Of a DNA stretch of 64,000 bases, positions 16,035 through 24,527 are shown one piece after another; within the stretch, counting starts at the first letter, position 1, and each line of letters starts with the position of its first letter. Where the stretch lies: the NCBI GenBank assembly GCA_964291475.2, contig OZ220079.1:62001-126000 (forward strand). Direction: 5' to 3'. Source of the DNA: DAOUKH01 sp964291475 (lineage in GTDB: Bacteria; Chloroflexota; Dehalococcoidia; SHYB01). The notes under the pieces were generated by a model. That model saw nothing but the letters and a program-made list of their open reading frames with translations. It was not told where the DNA came from and ran no database searches. A program made the position numbers and the translations under genes.

Positions 16035-16319
16035 CTATCCGCCGGCGAAGAGCTCGATTCGCTCGCCTTTGGCCAACGTCACCACCGCTTTGCGCCACGA
16101 CCGCTTCGCCTTCATGCGCGGGCCGAACCGCTTCCGCTTGCCGTGTATCGACATCACGTTCACCTGCGCGACCTTGACGCCGAACGCCGCCTCGATCGCC
16201 TCCTTGACGCGCGCCTTGCTGGCGTCGGCGGCAACCTCGAAGGTATACCGCCCGTCCTCGGCGAGCACGGTGCTCTTTTCGGTGATGACCGGGCGGCGAA
16301 CAACGTCGTGAAGACTCAT
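16035..16319 (-). CDS. rplW: 50S ribosomal protein L23
   Basis: Exit-tunnel protein that docks trigger factor and SRP. The 94 residues start MSLHDVVRRPVITEKSTVLA and contain YTFEVAADASKARVKEAIEA then FGVKVAQVNVM. Normal length. The start overlaps the rplD stop as ATGA. Confidence 0.97.
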   Translation of the reverse strand: MSLHDVVRRPVITEKSTVLAEDGRYTFEVAADASKARVKEAIEAAFGVKVAQVNVMSIHGKRKRFGPRMKAKRSWRKAVVTLAKGERIELFAGG

Positions 16320-17347
16320 GAGGCCGCTCCGTCCTCGCCGTCGGACGGCGTGTCATCGGCCTTCTTCTTGGCGGTCCTCGCCCGCGCCGAACGTGAGCGC
16401 GGGCGTGCCGCGGGGGCGCGGCGGCGGCGTGGTCGCGGCGCCTCTTCCTCGTCGGCCTCTTCCTTCGCCGCGGCTTCAGGCGCGGCGGCGGGAGCGGGCT
16501 CCGGCTCCGCCGCGGCATCATCCTTTGCCGCTTCCGCCGCGGGAGCACGGCGGCGGCGGCGCGGGCGCTTCGGCGCCTCCTCGGGCTCAGCCTCCGGCGC
16601 GGGTTCCGGTTCGGGTTCGGGCTCGGGTTCCGGTTCGATCTCGACCGGCTCCTCGATCGCCTCGGGAATCTCTTCTTCTTCGACGGCCATGCCGGGAACG
16701 CGCTTGCGGTCGATCGTGCGCCGCGCCCAAATGCGTTCGGCGGTGCGTACCGCTTCGACGGTCATCACGAGGAATTGATACTTGAGCAAATCGCCCACGT
16801 TGAGTTGGGCCGCGGGGACGGTCTTGATGCGGTCGAGGTTCTGCGTCCCGCGCATCAGCCCCGTGTCGGGGTTCTCGGTGACGACGAGTACGCCGCTGCC
16901 GCCGATGTCGAGCGCATCGAAGAAGGCGACGACTTCCTTCGTCTTTCCTTCGAGCTTGATCTCCTTCACCACCGCCAGCTCCGAGCCCCGTTGTTTATCA
17001 GAAAGGAGGCACCGGATCGCCAGGCGGCGCATCTTCTTCGGCATTGCCTTGGTGAAGCTGCGCGGGCTGGGGCCGAAGATCACGCCGCCGTGCCGCCACA
17101 GCGGCGACATGCGCGTGCCCACCCGGGCCCGGCCGGTGTGCTTCTGGCGCCACGGCTTGCGGGTCGACCCGCTCACCTCGCCGCGCGTCTTGCTGCTCGC
17201 CGTACCCTGCCGCTCGTTGGCGCGCTGCCGCACCAGCGCCTGGTAGACCACAGCCTCGTTCATCTCGACGCCGAACACGGCCTCGTTGAGACCGAGGTTG
17301 GCCACCTGGCGGCCACGGACGTCTTTGACGGGAACGCTGATCGCCAT
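16316..17347 (-). CDS. rplD: 50S ribosomal protein L4 with long mixed-charge tail
   Basis: Tunnel protein and, in E. coli, S10-operon repressor. Residues 1-210 are normal L4 (GSTRKPWRQKHTGRARVGTR, GGVIFGPSPRS). A tail of about 130 residues follows. It first has alternating Glu-Pro (EPEPEPEPEPEPAPEAEPEE), then blocks of arginine separated by Ala/Glu/Pro stretches (PKRPRRRRRAPAAEAA), ending SDGEDGAAS. Total is 343 residues against about 205-215 normally. The frame is uninterrupted and the stop overlaps the rplW ATG, so the tail is genuine. Confidence 0.95.
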   Translation of the reverse strand: MAISVPVKDVRGRQVANLGLNEAVFGVEMNEAVVYQALVRQRANERQGTASSKTRGEVSGSTRKPWRQKHTGRARVGTRMSPLWRHGGVIFGPSPRSFTKAMPKKMRRLAIRCLLSDKQRGSELAVVKEIKLEGKTKEVVAFFDALDIGGSGVLVVTENPDTGLMRGTQNLDRIKTVPAAQLNVGDLLKYQFLVMTVEAVRTAERIWARRTIDRKRVPGMAVEEEEIPEAIEEPVEIEPEPEPEPEPEPAPEAEPEEAPKRPRRRRRAPAAEAAKDDAAAEPEPAPAAAPEAAAKEEADEEEAPRPRRRRAPAARPRSRSARARTAKKKADDTPSDGEDGAAS

Positions 17348-17349
17348 CG

Positions 17350-17982
17350 CTACGACTTCTTCCGGCCCTTCACCGCTTGCCGGACCATCACCAGACCGGT
17401 GCTGATGCCGGGAACGGCACCGCGCACCATGATCAAATTGCGTTCGGGTTCGACTTTCACCACACGCAGGTTTTGCGTCGTCACGCGTTCGTCGCCCATG
17501 TGCCCCGCCATGCGCAGGCCCTTGAAGATGCGGCCAGGCGTGGTGCCCGCCCCGACCGAGCCGGGGGCGCGGTGCCGGTCCGACTGACCGTGCGTCTTGG
17601 GACCGCCGGCGAAGTGGTAGCGTTTGACGCCGCCGGCGAAGCCCATCCCGCGCGAGCGTCCCACGACGTCGACCTTCGAGCCTTCCTCGAAGATGCTCAC
17701 GTCGACGGTCTGCCCGACCTCGTACTGCGCCGCGTCGTCGACGCGCACCTCGCGGAGCACGGCGAAGTCGCCGGTCCCCTTCAGGTGCCCTTGCGCCGGT
17801 TTGTTGTGGCGCTTCTTGTGGCCGAAGCCGAGCTGCACCGCCTCGTACCCGTCGTTCTGGCGGGTCTTGACCTGCGTCACCGTGCAGGGCCCCGCCTCGA
17901 TGGCGGTGACCGGCGTCACCGAGCCGTCCTCTTCCGAGAAGACCTGGGTCATGCCGATTTTGCGTCCGATGATCGCATCCAT
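17350..17982 (-). CDS. rplC: 50S ribosomal protein L3
   Basis: Early-assembly protein whose loop reaches the peptidyl-transferase centre. The 210 residues start MDAIIGRKIGMTQVFSEEDG and contain FAGGVKRYHFAGGPKTHGQS and PGRIFKGLRMAGHMG. Length and motifs are normal. rplD follows after 2 bp. Confidence 0.97.
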   Translation of the reverse strand: MDAIIGRKIGMTQVFSEEDGSVTPVTAIEAGPCTVTQVKTRQNDGYEAVQLGFGHKKRHNKPAQGHLKGTGDFAVLREVRVDDAAQYEVGQTVDVSIFEEGSKVDVVGRSRGMGFAGGVKRYHFAGGPKTHGQSDRHRAPGSVGAGTTPGRIFKGLRMAGHMGDERVTTQNLRVVKVEPERNLIMVRGAVPGISTGLVMVRQAVKGRKKS

Positions 17983-17995
17983 GATGGCGGGCCTA

Positions 17996-18316
17996 CTACA
18001 GCTTGATCTCGATGTCCACGCCGGCGGGCAGGTTGAGCCGCGTTAGCGCGTCGATGGTCTTGGAGGTGGGCTCGAGCACGTCGATGAGGCGCTTGTGGGT
18101 GCGCATCTCGAACTGCTCTCGGGAGTCCTTGTCGATGTGCGGCGAACGGATCACGGTGAACCGCTTGATCTGCGTGGGCAGGGGCACCGGGCCCGCAACG
18201 GCCGCGCCGGTCCGTTCGGCGGCCTCCACGATCTGGGTCGCCGACTGGTCGAGTATCCGGTGGTCGAAGGCCTTGAGCTTGATCCGGATCCGTATGCGTT
18301 GCCGCGTCGTCGTCAT
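17996..18316 (-). CDS. rpsJ: 30S ribosomal protein S10 (NusE)
   Basis: Head protein that also acts as NusE in transcription antitermination and transcription-translation coupling. The 106 residues include RIRIKLKAFDHRILDQSATQ, the loop motif GPVPLPTQIKRFTVIRSPHI and SREQFEMRTHKRLIDVLEPT. It opens the S10 cluster, 41 bp after fusA, with no separate promoter obvious in that gap. Confidence 0.97.
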   Translation of the reverse strand: MTTTRQRIRIRIKLKAFDHRILDQSATQIVEAAERTGAAVAGPVPLPTQIKRFTVIRSPHIDKDSREQFEMRTHKRLIDVLEPTSKTIDALTRLNLPAGVDIEIKL

Positions 18317-18357
18317 TGTGTTTCGCTATCCGTTCCTGTCGTGCTCAAGGCCGGCGG

Positions 18358-20439
18358 TTAGCGGGCCAGGTGGACCTGCCCCGTAATCTCCGCCGCGATT
18401 CCCTTTGGAATTTCTTCGTACCGGTCGAACTCCAGCGTGTGGGTGGCGCGGCCCTGGGTCAGCGACCGGATCGCCGTCGCATAGCCGAACGTCTCCGACA
18501 GCGGCGCCGCCGCCTTGACCGCCTGCGTGTCGCCCACGCCCTCGATGTTCTGGACGCGGCCGCGGCGGCCGTTGAGGTCGCTGAGAATATCGCCGAGGAA
18601 GTCGCCCGGGGTGACCACCTCGACGGACATGATCGGTTCCAGCAGCACCGGCGACGCCTTCCGCACCGCCTCCTTCGCCGCCATCGAGCCGGCGATCTTG
18701 AACGCCATCTCTGAGGAGTCCACGGGGTGGGAGGACCCATCGACCAGCGTCACCTTGACGTCAAGCACGGGATAGCCCGCGATCACGCCGGTCTCCAGGG
18801 CTCCCTTGATGCCCTGTTCCGTGGGCCGGATGTACTCGCGGGGGACGGCGCCGCCCACGATCTTGTCCACGAACTCGAAGCCCTTGCCCCGCTCGTTCGG
18901 CTCGATCTCGATCACCACGTGGCCGTACTGGCCGCGCCCGCCGGTCTGCCGGACGAAGCGGCCTTCGGCCCGCGCGCCCGACGTGATCGCCTCGCGGTAG
19001 GCCACCTGCGGCTTGCCGACGTTGGCGTCGACGCTGTGCTCGCGGCGCATGCGCTCGACGAGCACTTCCAGGTGCAATTCGCCCATGCCGGAGATCACCG
19101 TCTGGCCCGTCTCGTTGTCCTGCCGGACCTGGAAGGTGGGGTCCTCCTCGCCGAGTTTGCGCAGGCTCTCGGTGAGCTTGTCCTGCTCGGCGCGGCTCTT
19201 GGGTTCGATGGCGACGGAGAGCACCGGTTCGGGGAACCGGATCGTCTCCAGCACCACCGGGCGCGATGCGTCGCACAGCGTGTCGCCGGTGAAGGTGTTC
19301 TTCAAGCCGACGGCGGCCACGATGTCGCCGGTGACGGCCTTGTCGGCCTCCTCGCGGTGGTTCGCGTGCATCTGCACCAGGCGGCCGAGGCGGTCCTTGC
19401 GGCCCTTGGCGGAGTTCAGCACCGAGGCGCCGGCGTCCATCGAGCCGGAGTAGACCCGCAGCCACACCAGCCGCCCCACGAAGGGGTCGGTGACCACTTT
19501 AAATGCCAGCGCCGAGAATGGTTCCTCGGCGCTGGGCTCGCGGGCCTCGGGGGCCTCGGTGTGCGGGTTCGTACCGGTGACCGCCGGTACGTCTTCCGGG
19601 GAGGGCAGATAGTCGATGACGGCGTCGAGCAGGGGCTGGATGCCCTTGTTCTTCAACGCCGTCCCCATAAAGACGGGGACGAGTTGGTTTCCGATAGTGG
19701 CCGCGCGCAGAGCGCGCTTCAACTCTTCGACGCCGATCTCCTCGCCGTCGAGGAACTTCATCGTCAGATCGTCGTCGGTCTCCGCGATGCGCTCCACGAG
19801 CTCCTCGCGAATGGCCTCGACCTGTTCCACCAGCTCGGCCGGCAATTCCGCGGGCTGCGGCGGCGAGCCGTCGCCGGGGAAGATCATCGCCCGCCGGTCG
19901 ATGACGTCGACCACGCCGCGGAAGGCCTCCTCCGCCCCGATCGGAATCTGGGTGACCGCGAGCTGGGCCTTCAGCCGGTCGCGGATGGAATCGAGCGTAC
20001 GGAAGAAGTCGGCCCCGACGCGGTCCATCTTGTTGACGAAGACCATGCGGGGAACGCGGTAGCGCTCGGCCTGCCGCCACACCGTCTCCGACTGCGGCTG
20101 CACGCCGGCCACCGCGTCGAAGACGACGACGCCGCCATCGAGGACGCGCAGGCTCCGCTCGACCTCGGCGGTGAAGTCGACGTGGCCGGGGGTGTCGATG
20201 ATGTTGATCCGGGTGTCGCGCCAGTGGGCCGTCGTCGCGGCGGCGGTGATGGTGATCCCCCGCTCGCGCTCCTGGTCCATCCAGTCCATCGTCGCCGTGC
20301 CTTCGTGCACCTCGCCGATCTTGTAGGTGCGGCCCGTGTAGAAGAGGACGCGCTCCGTCACCGTCGTCTTGCCGGCGTCGATATGGGCGATGAATCCGAT
20401 ATTACGGACTTTACTGAGAGGGAAGGTTGTGTCCGTCAT
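18358..20439 (-). CDS. fusA: Elongation factor G
   Basis: Ribosomal translocase GTPase. G1 AHIDAGKTT is at residues 18-26, followed by the switch sequence RGITITAAATTAHW, DTPGHVDFT and NKMDR. Domains II-V follow, including the GMGELHLEVLVERM and RGQYGHVVIE segments. The 693 residues are normal. It sits between rpsG (81 bp) and rpsJ as in the classical str operon. No tuf gene follows, so EF-Tu must be encoded elsewhere. Confidence 0.97.
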   Translation of the reverse strand: MTDTTFPLSKVRNIGFIAHIDAGKTTVTERVLFYTGRTYKIGEVHEGTATMDWMDQERERGITITAAATTAHWRDTRINIIDTPGHVDFTAEVERSLRVLDGGVVVFDAVAGVQPQSETVWRQAERYRVPRMVFVNKMDRVGADFFRTLDSIRDRLKAQLAVTQIPIGAEEAFRGVVDVIDRRAMIFPGDGSPPQPAELPAELVEQVEAIREELVERIAETDDDLTMKFLDGEEIGVEELKRALRAATIGNQLVPVFMGTALKNKGIQPLLDAVIDYLPSPEDVPAVTGTNPHTEAPEAREPSAEEPFSALAFKVVTDPFVGRLVWLRVYSGSMDAGASVLNSAKGRKDRLGRLVQMHANHREEADKAVTGDIVAAVGLKNTFTGDTLCDASRPVVLETIRFPEPVLSVAIEPKSRAEQDKLTESLRKLGEEDPTFQVRQDNETGQTVISGMGELHLEVLVERMRREHSVDANVGKPQVAYREAITSGARAEGRFVRQTGGRGQYGHVVIEIEPNERGKGFEFVDKIVGGAVPREYIRPTEQGIKGALETGVIAGYPVLDVKVTLVDGSSHPVDSSEMAFKIAGSMAAKEAVRKASPVLLEPIMSVEVVTPGDFLGDILSDLNGRRGRVQNIEGVGDTQAVKAAAPLSETFGYATAIRSLTQGRATHTLEFDRYEEIPKGIAAEITGQVHLAR

Positions 20440-20520
20440 GGCGTCAGTCTTTGCGAGTTCGCTGCTTCTGTCCTGGGGTTCAATTCGTGCCTTACAAAAA
20501 GAATCGCCGCTAGGGGTTTC

Positions 20521-20988
20521 CTACCAGCGATAGTGGACGAAGGCGCGGTTTGCCTCCGCCATCCTAAACAAGTCTTCTCTACGTTTCACCGCCGCGCCCT
20601 GTCCGCGGGAGGCATCCAGGAGCTCGGCCGCGAGACGCTCGCGCATGGGGCGGCCTGCACGGCTCCGCGCCGCACCGACAATCCAGCGCATGGCCAGAGC
20701 CGGTCGTACCTCCGGTCGAATTTCCACGGGCACCTGGTAGGTCGCGCCGCCCACGCGCCTCGGCTTCACCTGGAGCACCGGCGTGACGTTCTTCATCGCC
20801 TGGTCCCAGATCTCGAGGCCCTGGCGGCCCGACTCCTTCTCGATGATGTCGAATGCGCCGTAGACGATCTTCTCCGCCACGGATTTCTTTCCGTTGAGCA
20901 TGATCTTGTGGATGAAGCGCGTGAGGTCTTCCCGATGGAACTTCCAATCGGGCCGGACCTCTCTGCGTTCCGCTTTTCTACGCCGCAC
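20521..20988 (-). CDS. rpsG: 30S ribosomal protein S7
   Basis: Nucleates the 30S head and lies at the E site. The GTG at 20986-20988 was chosen because AGGTGA lies five bases upstream and because it gives 155 residues, the family norm, starting MRRRKAERREVRPDWKF. The frame is open far upstream but unrelated there. Motifs GLEIWDQAMKNVTPVLQVKP and GGATYQVPVEIRP are diagnostic. Confidence 0.96.
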   Translation of the reverse strand: MRRRKAERREVRPDWKFHREDLTRFIHKIMLNGKKSVAEKIVYGAFDIIEKESGRQGLEIWDQAMKNVTPVLQVKPRRVGGATYQVPVEIRPEVRPALAMRWIVGAARSRAGRPMRERLAAELLDASRGQGAAVKRREDLFRMAEANRAFVHYRW

Positions 20989-21085
20989 AGTGTCACCTAA
21001 CTTCCACGAATTGGGGGAGGAATATACGCTCCGGGCTCGTTCCGCGTGCGGCGCGGCGCGAGTCCGGCCCCGGCAATGACCGACG

Positions 21086-21517
21086 CTAGGCGCCTCCGCC
21101 GGGGCCTTTGCCCCTCTTCGAGCCGTACTTGCTGCGCGCCTGCTTGCGGTCGGAGACTCCCGCCGCGTCAAGCGTGCCGCGAATGACGTGATAGCGCACG
21201 CCGGGGAGATCGGGAACGCGCCCGCCGCGGATGAGCACCACGGAGTGCTCCTGCAGGTTGTGTCCCTCTCCCGGAATGTACGCCGTTACTTCCATACCGT
21301 TGGTCAGGCGGACGCGCGCCACCTTGCGCAAAGCCGAGTTCGGCTTCTTCGGCGTCACCGTCCGCACCTGTGTGCAGACCCCGCGCTTCTGGGGCGAACC
21401 GCTGTCGCGCTTCTGCGCCTTCTTCAGCGCGTTGTACCGATAGCGCAGGGCAGGGGCCTTCGTCCGCTTCAGCGGAGCGCGGCGTCCCTTGCGTATCAAT
21501 TGGTTGATTGTCGGCAC
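21086..21517 (-). CDS. rpsL: 30S ribosomal protein S12 with Gram-positive-type insertion
   Basis: Decoding-centre protein and streptomycin-resistance locus. It starts MPTINQLIRKGRRAP and has TPKKPNSALRKVARVRLTNG and GGRVPDLPGVRYHVIRGTLD. Between PAL and SPQKRGVCT is an extra segment (RYRYNALKKAQKRDSG). It corresponds to the insertion found in Firmicutes and Chloroflexi S12 and absent from proteobacteria. A Gly-rich end (GKGPGGGA) is slightly extended. First gene of the superoperon. Confidence 0.97.
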   Translation of the reverse strand: MPTINQLIRKGRRAPLKRTKAPALRYRYNALKKAQKRDSGSPQKRGVCTQVRTVTPKKPNSALRKVARVRLTNGMEVTAYIPGEGHNLQEHSVVLIRGGRVPDLPGVRYHVIRGTLDAAGVSDRKQARSKYGSKRGKGPGGGA

Positions 21518-21580
21518 GGGTCTCGTACTCTGTTCGTGCGTTCGCTACTTCCGAAGGCGCGCGCCCTCGGCCAATCATGC

Positions 21581-21609
21581 AGTCTATCGGAAAGGCCCCA
21601 GAGTGTCAA
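21581..21609 (-). promoter_or_regulatory. Sigma-70-type promoter of the ribosomal superoperon
   Basis: On the minus strand the -35 box TTGACA (21604-21609) is separated by exactly 17 bp from the -10 box TAGACT (21581-21586). This is close to consensus in an otherwise G+C-rich stretch. Transcription would begin near 21574, about 57 bases before the rpsL ATG. It is the only strong promoter seen ahead of the run from rpsL to rplM and probably drives all of it. Confidence 0.85.
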
Positions 21610-21660
21610 CGCCGACGCCCTCTGGCGCAATGCCCGTTTATGTCAACGAGATCCCGGGCC

Positions 21661-22407
21661 TTAGCCGACGTACCACGTGCGGCGCGGCCAGAGCCGCTCT
21701 CGCCACACGAACACCTTCAGCAGGGCGATGATCGCCGCGCCCGCGACGAACCCCCCGATGTGGGCCCAGTAGGCGACGCCCGACGTCACCGAGGGATCCA
21801 GCGCCAGGAAGCCGTTGAAGAACTGCAGCACGATCCAGAACCCGATCAGGTAGACCGCCGGTATCGTCATCGGGAACAGGAAGAAGACTGCCACGATCGT
21901 CCGGATGCGGTTGTAGGGGTAGAGCAGCAAGTACGCGCCCATGACCCCGGCGATAGCGCCGCTCGCCCCCACCGTCGGCGTCACCGACTCCATGTCCGTC
22001 GCGATCTGCGCCCAGCTCGCCGCCACCCCCGTCGCCAGGTAGAAGACCAGGTAGCGGACGTGGCCCAGCCGCGCCTCGACGTTGTCCCCGAACACCCACA
22101 GGAAGATCATGTTCCCCGCGAAGTGCAGCACCCCGCCGTGGACGAACATCGACGTCAGCAGCGTGACGTAGTTCGAGACCGGCGTCTCAACGTCGAGGAC
22201 CGCGCGGCCGACGCGCAGACCGGTCTGGTTATAGGTCGAATCGGTGAGCTCGAGGGGAATCACACCCCACCGGCGGAAGAACTGGGCCTCCTCGATATTG
22301 TTGAGGCCGAGCTCGAAGAAGAAGACGATCGCTGAGATGGCGATCAGCGCGATGGTGACGTAGGGCCGGGGGTTGCCTCGCGCGCTCTGGTCCGATATCG
22401 GGAACAT
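21661..22407 (-). CDS. Rhomboid-family intramembrane serine protease
   Basis: Membrane protease that cleaves substrates within or near transmembrane helices. About six hydrophobic segments are visible in 248 residues. The catalytic Ser149 is in GASGAIAG (GxSG) and His216 in AHIGGFVAG. The conserved loop region HFAGNMIFLWVFGDNVE and TSMFVHGG precede them. It starts at ATG, 24 bp after the acyl-CoA dehydrogenase upstream, so the two may be cotranscribed, though a functional link is not evident. It ends near the rpsL promoter region. The substrate is unknown. Confidence 0.93.
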   Translation of the reverse strand: MFPISDQSARGNPRPYVTIALIAISAIVFFFELGLNNIEEAQFFRRWGVIPLELTDSTYNQTGLRVGRAVLDVETPVSNYVTLLTSMFVHGGVLHFAGNMIFLWVFGDNVEARLGHVRYLVFYLATGVAASWAQIATDMESVTPTVGASGAIAGVMGAYLLLYPYNRIRTIVAVFFLFPMTIPAVYLIGFWIVLQFFNGFLALDPSVTSGVAYWAHIGGFVAGAAIIALLKVFVWRERLWPRRTWYVG

Positions 22408-22431
22408 GCGGCTGGACCCGGCCCCGCGGCG

Positions 22432-23607
22432 CTAGCCTCGGGGCAGTCCCAGGCCCCGCATCGCGATCGTGTTGCGCTGGATCTCCGACGTCCCCGCGCC
22501 GATCGTGATCGCTCGCTGGCCGCGATAGAGCTTCTGCACCTTGCCGCGCAGCACGTTCAGCGCGCTCTCGTGCGTGGGCTGGCTCCACAGACCCAGCAGC
22601 TCCATCCCGAGCTGCGTCAGCCGCTGCGTCGTCTCCGCCCCGAAGATCCGTCCCATCGACGACTCGTACGACGGCACCTGGCCCGACGCCTGGAGCCACC
22701 CCGTCCGGTAGGCCAGCAGCCGCCCGATGTGCAGCTGGATCGTCATGTCGGCGACCTTGTGCCGCAGACCCGGGTTCTGCTCGAACGGCTTGTAGCCGTC
22801 GACGCCCTCGCGGGCGAACGCGAGCAGCTCTTCCATGAGCTGAAGGGCGGGCACCGACGCCCGCAGACCCGAGCGCTCGAAGTTCAGCGTCGTCGCGCCG
22901 ACGTACCAGCCCCGGTTCTCCTCGCCGACCAGCGTGTCGCGGGGCAGCTCGACGTTGTCGAAGAAGAACTCGTTGAAGTGGTGCACGTCGGCCATGTTGA
23001 TGATGGGCCGGCGGCTCACCCCGGGCAGCGACAGGTCGAGCAGGAAGTAGCTGATCCCCTTGTGTTTCGGAGCGTCCTGGTCGGTGCGCGCCAGCAGGAT
23101 GCCGTATTCCGCATGATGTCCCTGCGTCGTCCACGTCTTCTGGCCGTTCAAGAGGTAGTAGTCGCCCTTGGGCTCGGCCTTGGTCTGCAGCGAGGGCAGG
23201 TCGGAGCCGGCGTTCGGCTCGCTGAAGAGCTGGCACCAGATCACCTCGCCGCTGGCGATGCCGGGCAGGTACCGCTGCTTCTGCTCCTCGGTGCCGTGGA
23301 CCATGATCGACGGCCCCGCGAGGTTCACTCCCGCGTTCACCATCGAGAGCGGCGCCTTATGCTTCGCCAGCTCCTCGTTGAAGATCATCTGCTGGATGAT
23401 GCTCCAGCCCTTGCCGCCGTACTCGACCGGCCATGACGGCGTCAGCCACCCCTTCGACCCCAGCTTCCGCGCGAACTCCTTCTCGAAATCGTCACGGCCG
23501 CCCTCGGCCTCCGCCTGCTGCCCCCAATCGGGCGGCAACTCCTGGCGGATGAACTCGATCACCTCGCTGCGAAATGCTTCGTCTTCCTCGGTCCAGCCAA
23601 AGTCCAC
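22432..23607 (-). CDS. Acyl-CoA dehydrogenase family protein
   Basis: FAD enzyme that introduces a 2,3 double bond into an acyl-CoA. The GTG at 23605-23607 gives 391 residues beginning MDFGWTEEDEAFRSEVI; the frame upstream shows no domain. Family motifs present are SEPNAGSDLPSLQT, NGQKTWTTQGHHAEY and the C-terminal GAGTSEIQRNTIAMRGLGLP. It belongs to the same subfamily as the enzymes at 29117-30283 and 46459-47646. Substrate cannot be read from sequence; bile-acid, steroid or terpenoid side chains are possible. Confidence 0.92.
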   Translation of the reverse strand: MDFGWTEEDEAFRSEVIEFIRQELPPDWGQQAEAEGGRDDFEKEFARKLGSKGWLTPSWPVEYGGKGWSIIQQMIFNEELAKHKAPLSMVNAGVNLAGPSIMVHGTEEQKQRYLPGIASGEVIWCQLFSEPNAGSDLPSLQTKAEPKGDYYLLNGQKTWTTQGHHAEYGILLARTDQDAPKHKGISYFLLDLSLPGVSRRPIINMADVHHFNEFFFDNVELPRDTLVGEENRGWYVGATTLNFERSGLRASVPALQLMEELLAFAREGVDGYKPFEQNPGLRHKVADMTIQLHIGRLLAYRTGWLQASGQVPSYESSMGRIFGAETTQRLTQLGMELLGLWSQPTHESALNVLRGKVQKLYRGQRAITIGAGTSEIQRNTIAMRGLGLPRG

Positions 23608-23726
23608 GGGGTCTGCCCTCGAAGGCCGGGCGCGTCGAGCGCGCCGGCACGGTTTTCTTGTCTGTCGCGGCGCCGACAGTATAGGCTGGCCCCGATTTCG
23701 GAGCAACGAACCAGAGGAGGCCCCGC

Positions 23727-24527
23727 ATGGCCTGGATCGCCGGCGTCGACGGCTGCCCCGGTGGGTGGATTGTCGTTTATGCAGACCCCGAGTTAGAGAA
23801 TCTGGAATGCTGCGTCCACGAGAAGTTCAAGGACGTGATGGCACGGCCCGATCTCGTCGCCGTGGCTGTCGACATGCCGATCGGTCTATGGGACAAGGGC
23901 AGGCGCGACTGCGACGACGCTGCGCGAGACATTCTCGGTAAGCGGCATTCGAGTATCTTTTCCGCCCCTGCTGCTAGCCTCTTCAGCAAGATGGCAGATG
24001 AGCTTGGAGAACGGTCCGCCCATAAGCGAGCCAGCGAGTGCAATCGTAAGCTGACCGGCACGGGTCTGCAGGAGGGCAAAGGCCTGAGCATACAGTCCTG
24101 GAGTCTGGCCCCTAAGATTGCGGACGTTCGCGATTTCGTCTTGGACCACCCTGAGAAACAGCGCTGCGTTCATGAGGTCCATCCCGAGGTCTCCTTCGCA
24201 GCAATGAATGCCCAGCACGGTGGAGAGCCTCCATTCGATCCGATGCGCCACTCCAAGACCAAAGCCGCTGGGCGCAACGAGCGGTGCGAGTTGCTCAACA
24301 AAATCTTCGGAGCGCACGTGAAGAGGTTGGAAGCGAAGAGAAGACAGTTACCCAAGATCGTCACGCGCCGTGCGTCGCTTGACGATCTCTACGACGCCCT
24401 CGCGTGCCTGTGGACGGCGCAGCGAGTCCACCGCTTCAGTGAAGGATTACCCGGCGAGACGTGCCGTTCGCTTCCGAACAATGCCCCGTGCGACGCGAGC
24501 GGCCTACCGATGCGGATCGTGTACTAA
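23727..24527 (+). CDS. DUF429 domain protein (predicted RNase H-like fold)
   Basis: The 266 residues match the DUF429 family: N-terminal GVDGCPGGWIVVYAD, then AVDMPIGL, IFSAPAA and the C-terminal DDLYDALACLWTAQRVH. The family is predicted to adopt an RNase H-like fold with acidic catalytic residues, but its function is not established. An AGAGGAGG precedes the ATG. It lies alone in plus orientation between two minus-strand genes, and its stop overlaps the stop of the amidohydrolase. The codons are visibly less G+C-rich than in neighbours, which suggests acquisition by transfer. Confidence 0.85.
   Translation: MAWIAGVDGCPGGWIVVYADPELENLECCVHEKFKDVMARPDLVAVAVDMPIGLWDKGRRDCDDAARDILGKRHSSIFSAPAASLFSKMADELGERSAHKRASECNRKLTGTGLQEGKGLSIQSWSLAPKIADVRDFVLDHPEKQRCVHEVHPEVSFAAMNAQHGGEPPFDPMRHSKTKAAGRNERCELLNKIFGAHVKRLEAKRRQLPKIVTRRASLDDLYDALACLWTAQRVHRFSEGLPGETCRSLPNNAPCDASGLPMRIVY

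Noticed and set aside
18727..21000. A 757-codon plus-strand open frame
   Set aside because: Antisense to fusA and rpsG, which are certain; the translation shows no recognisable motif.
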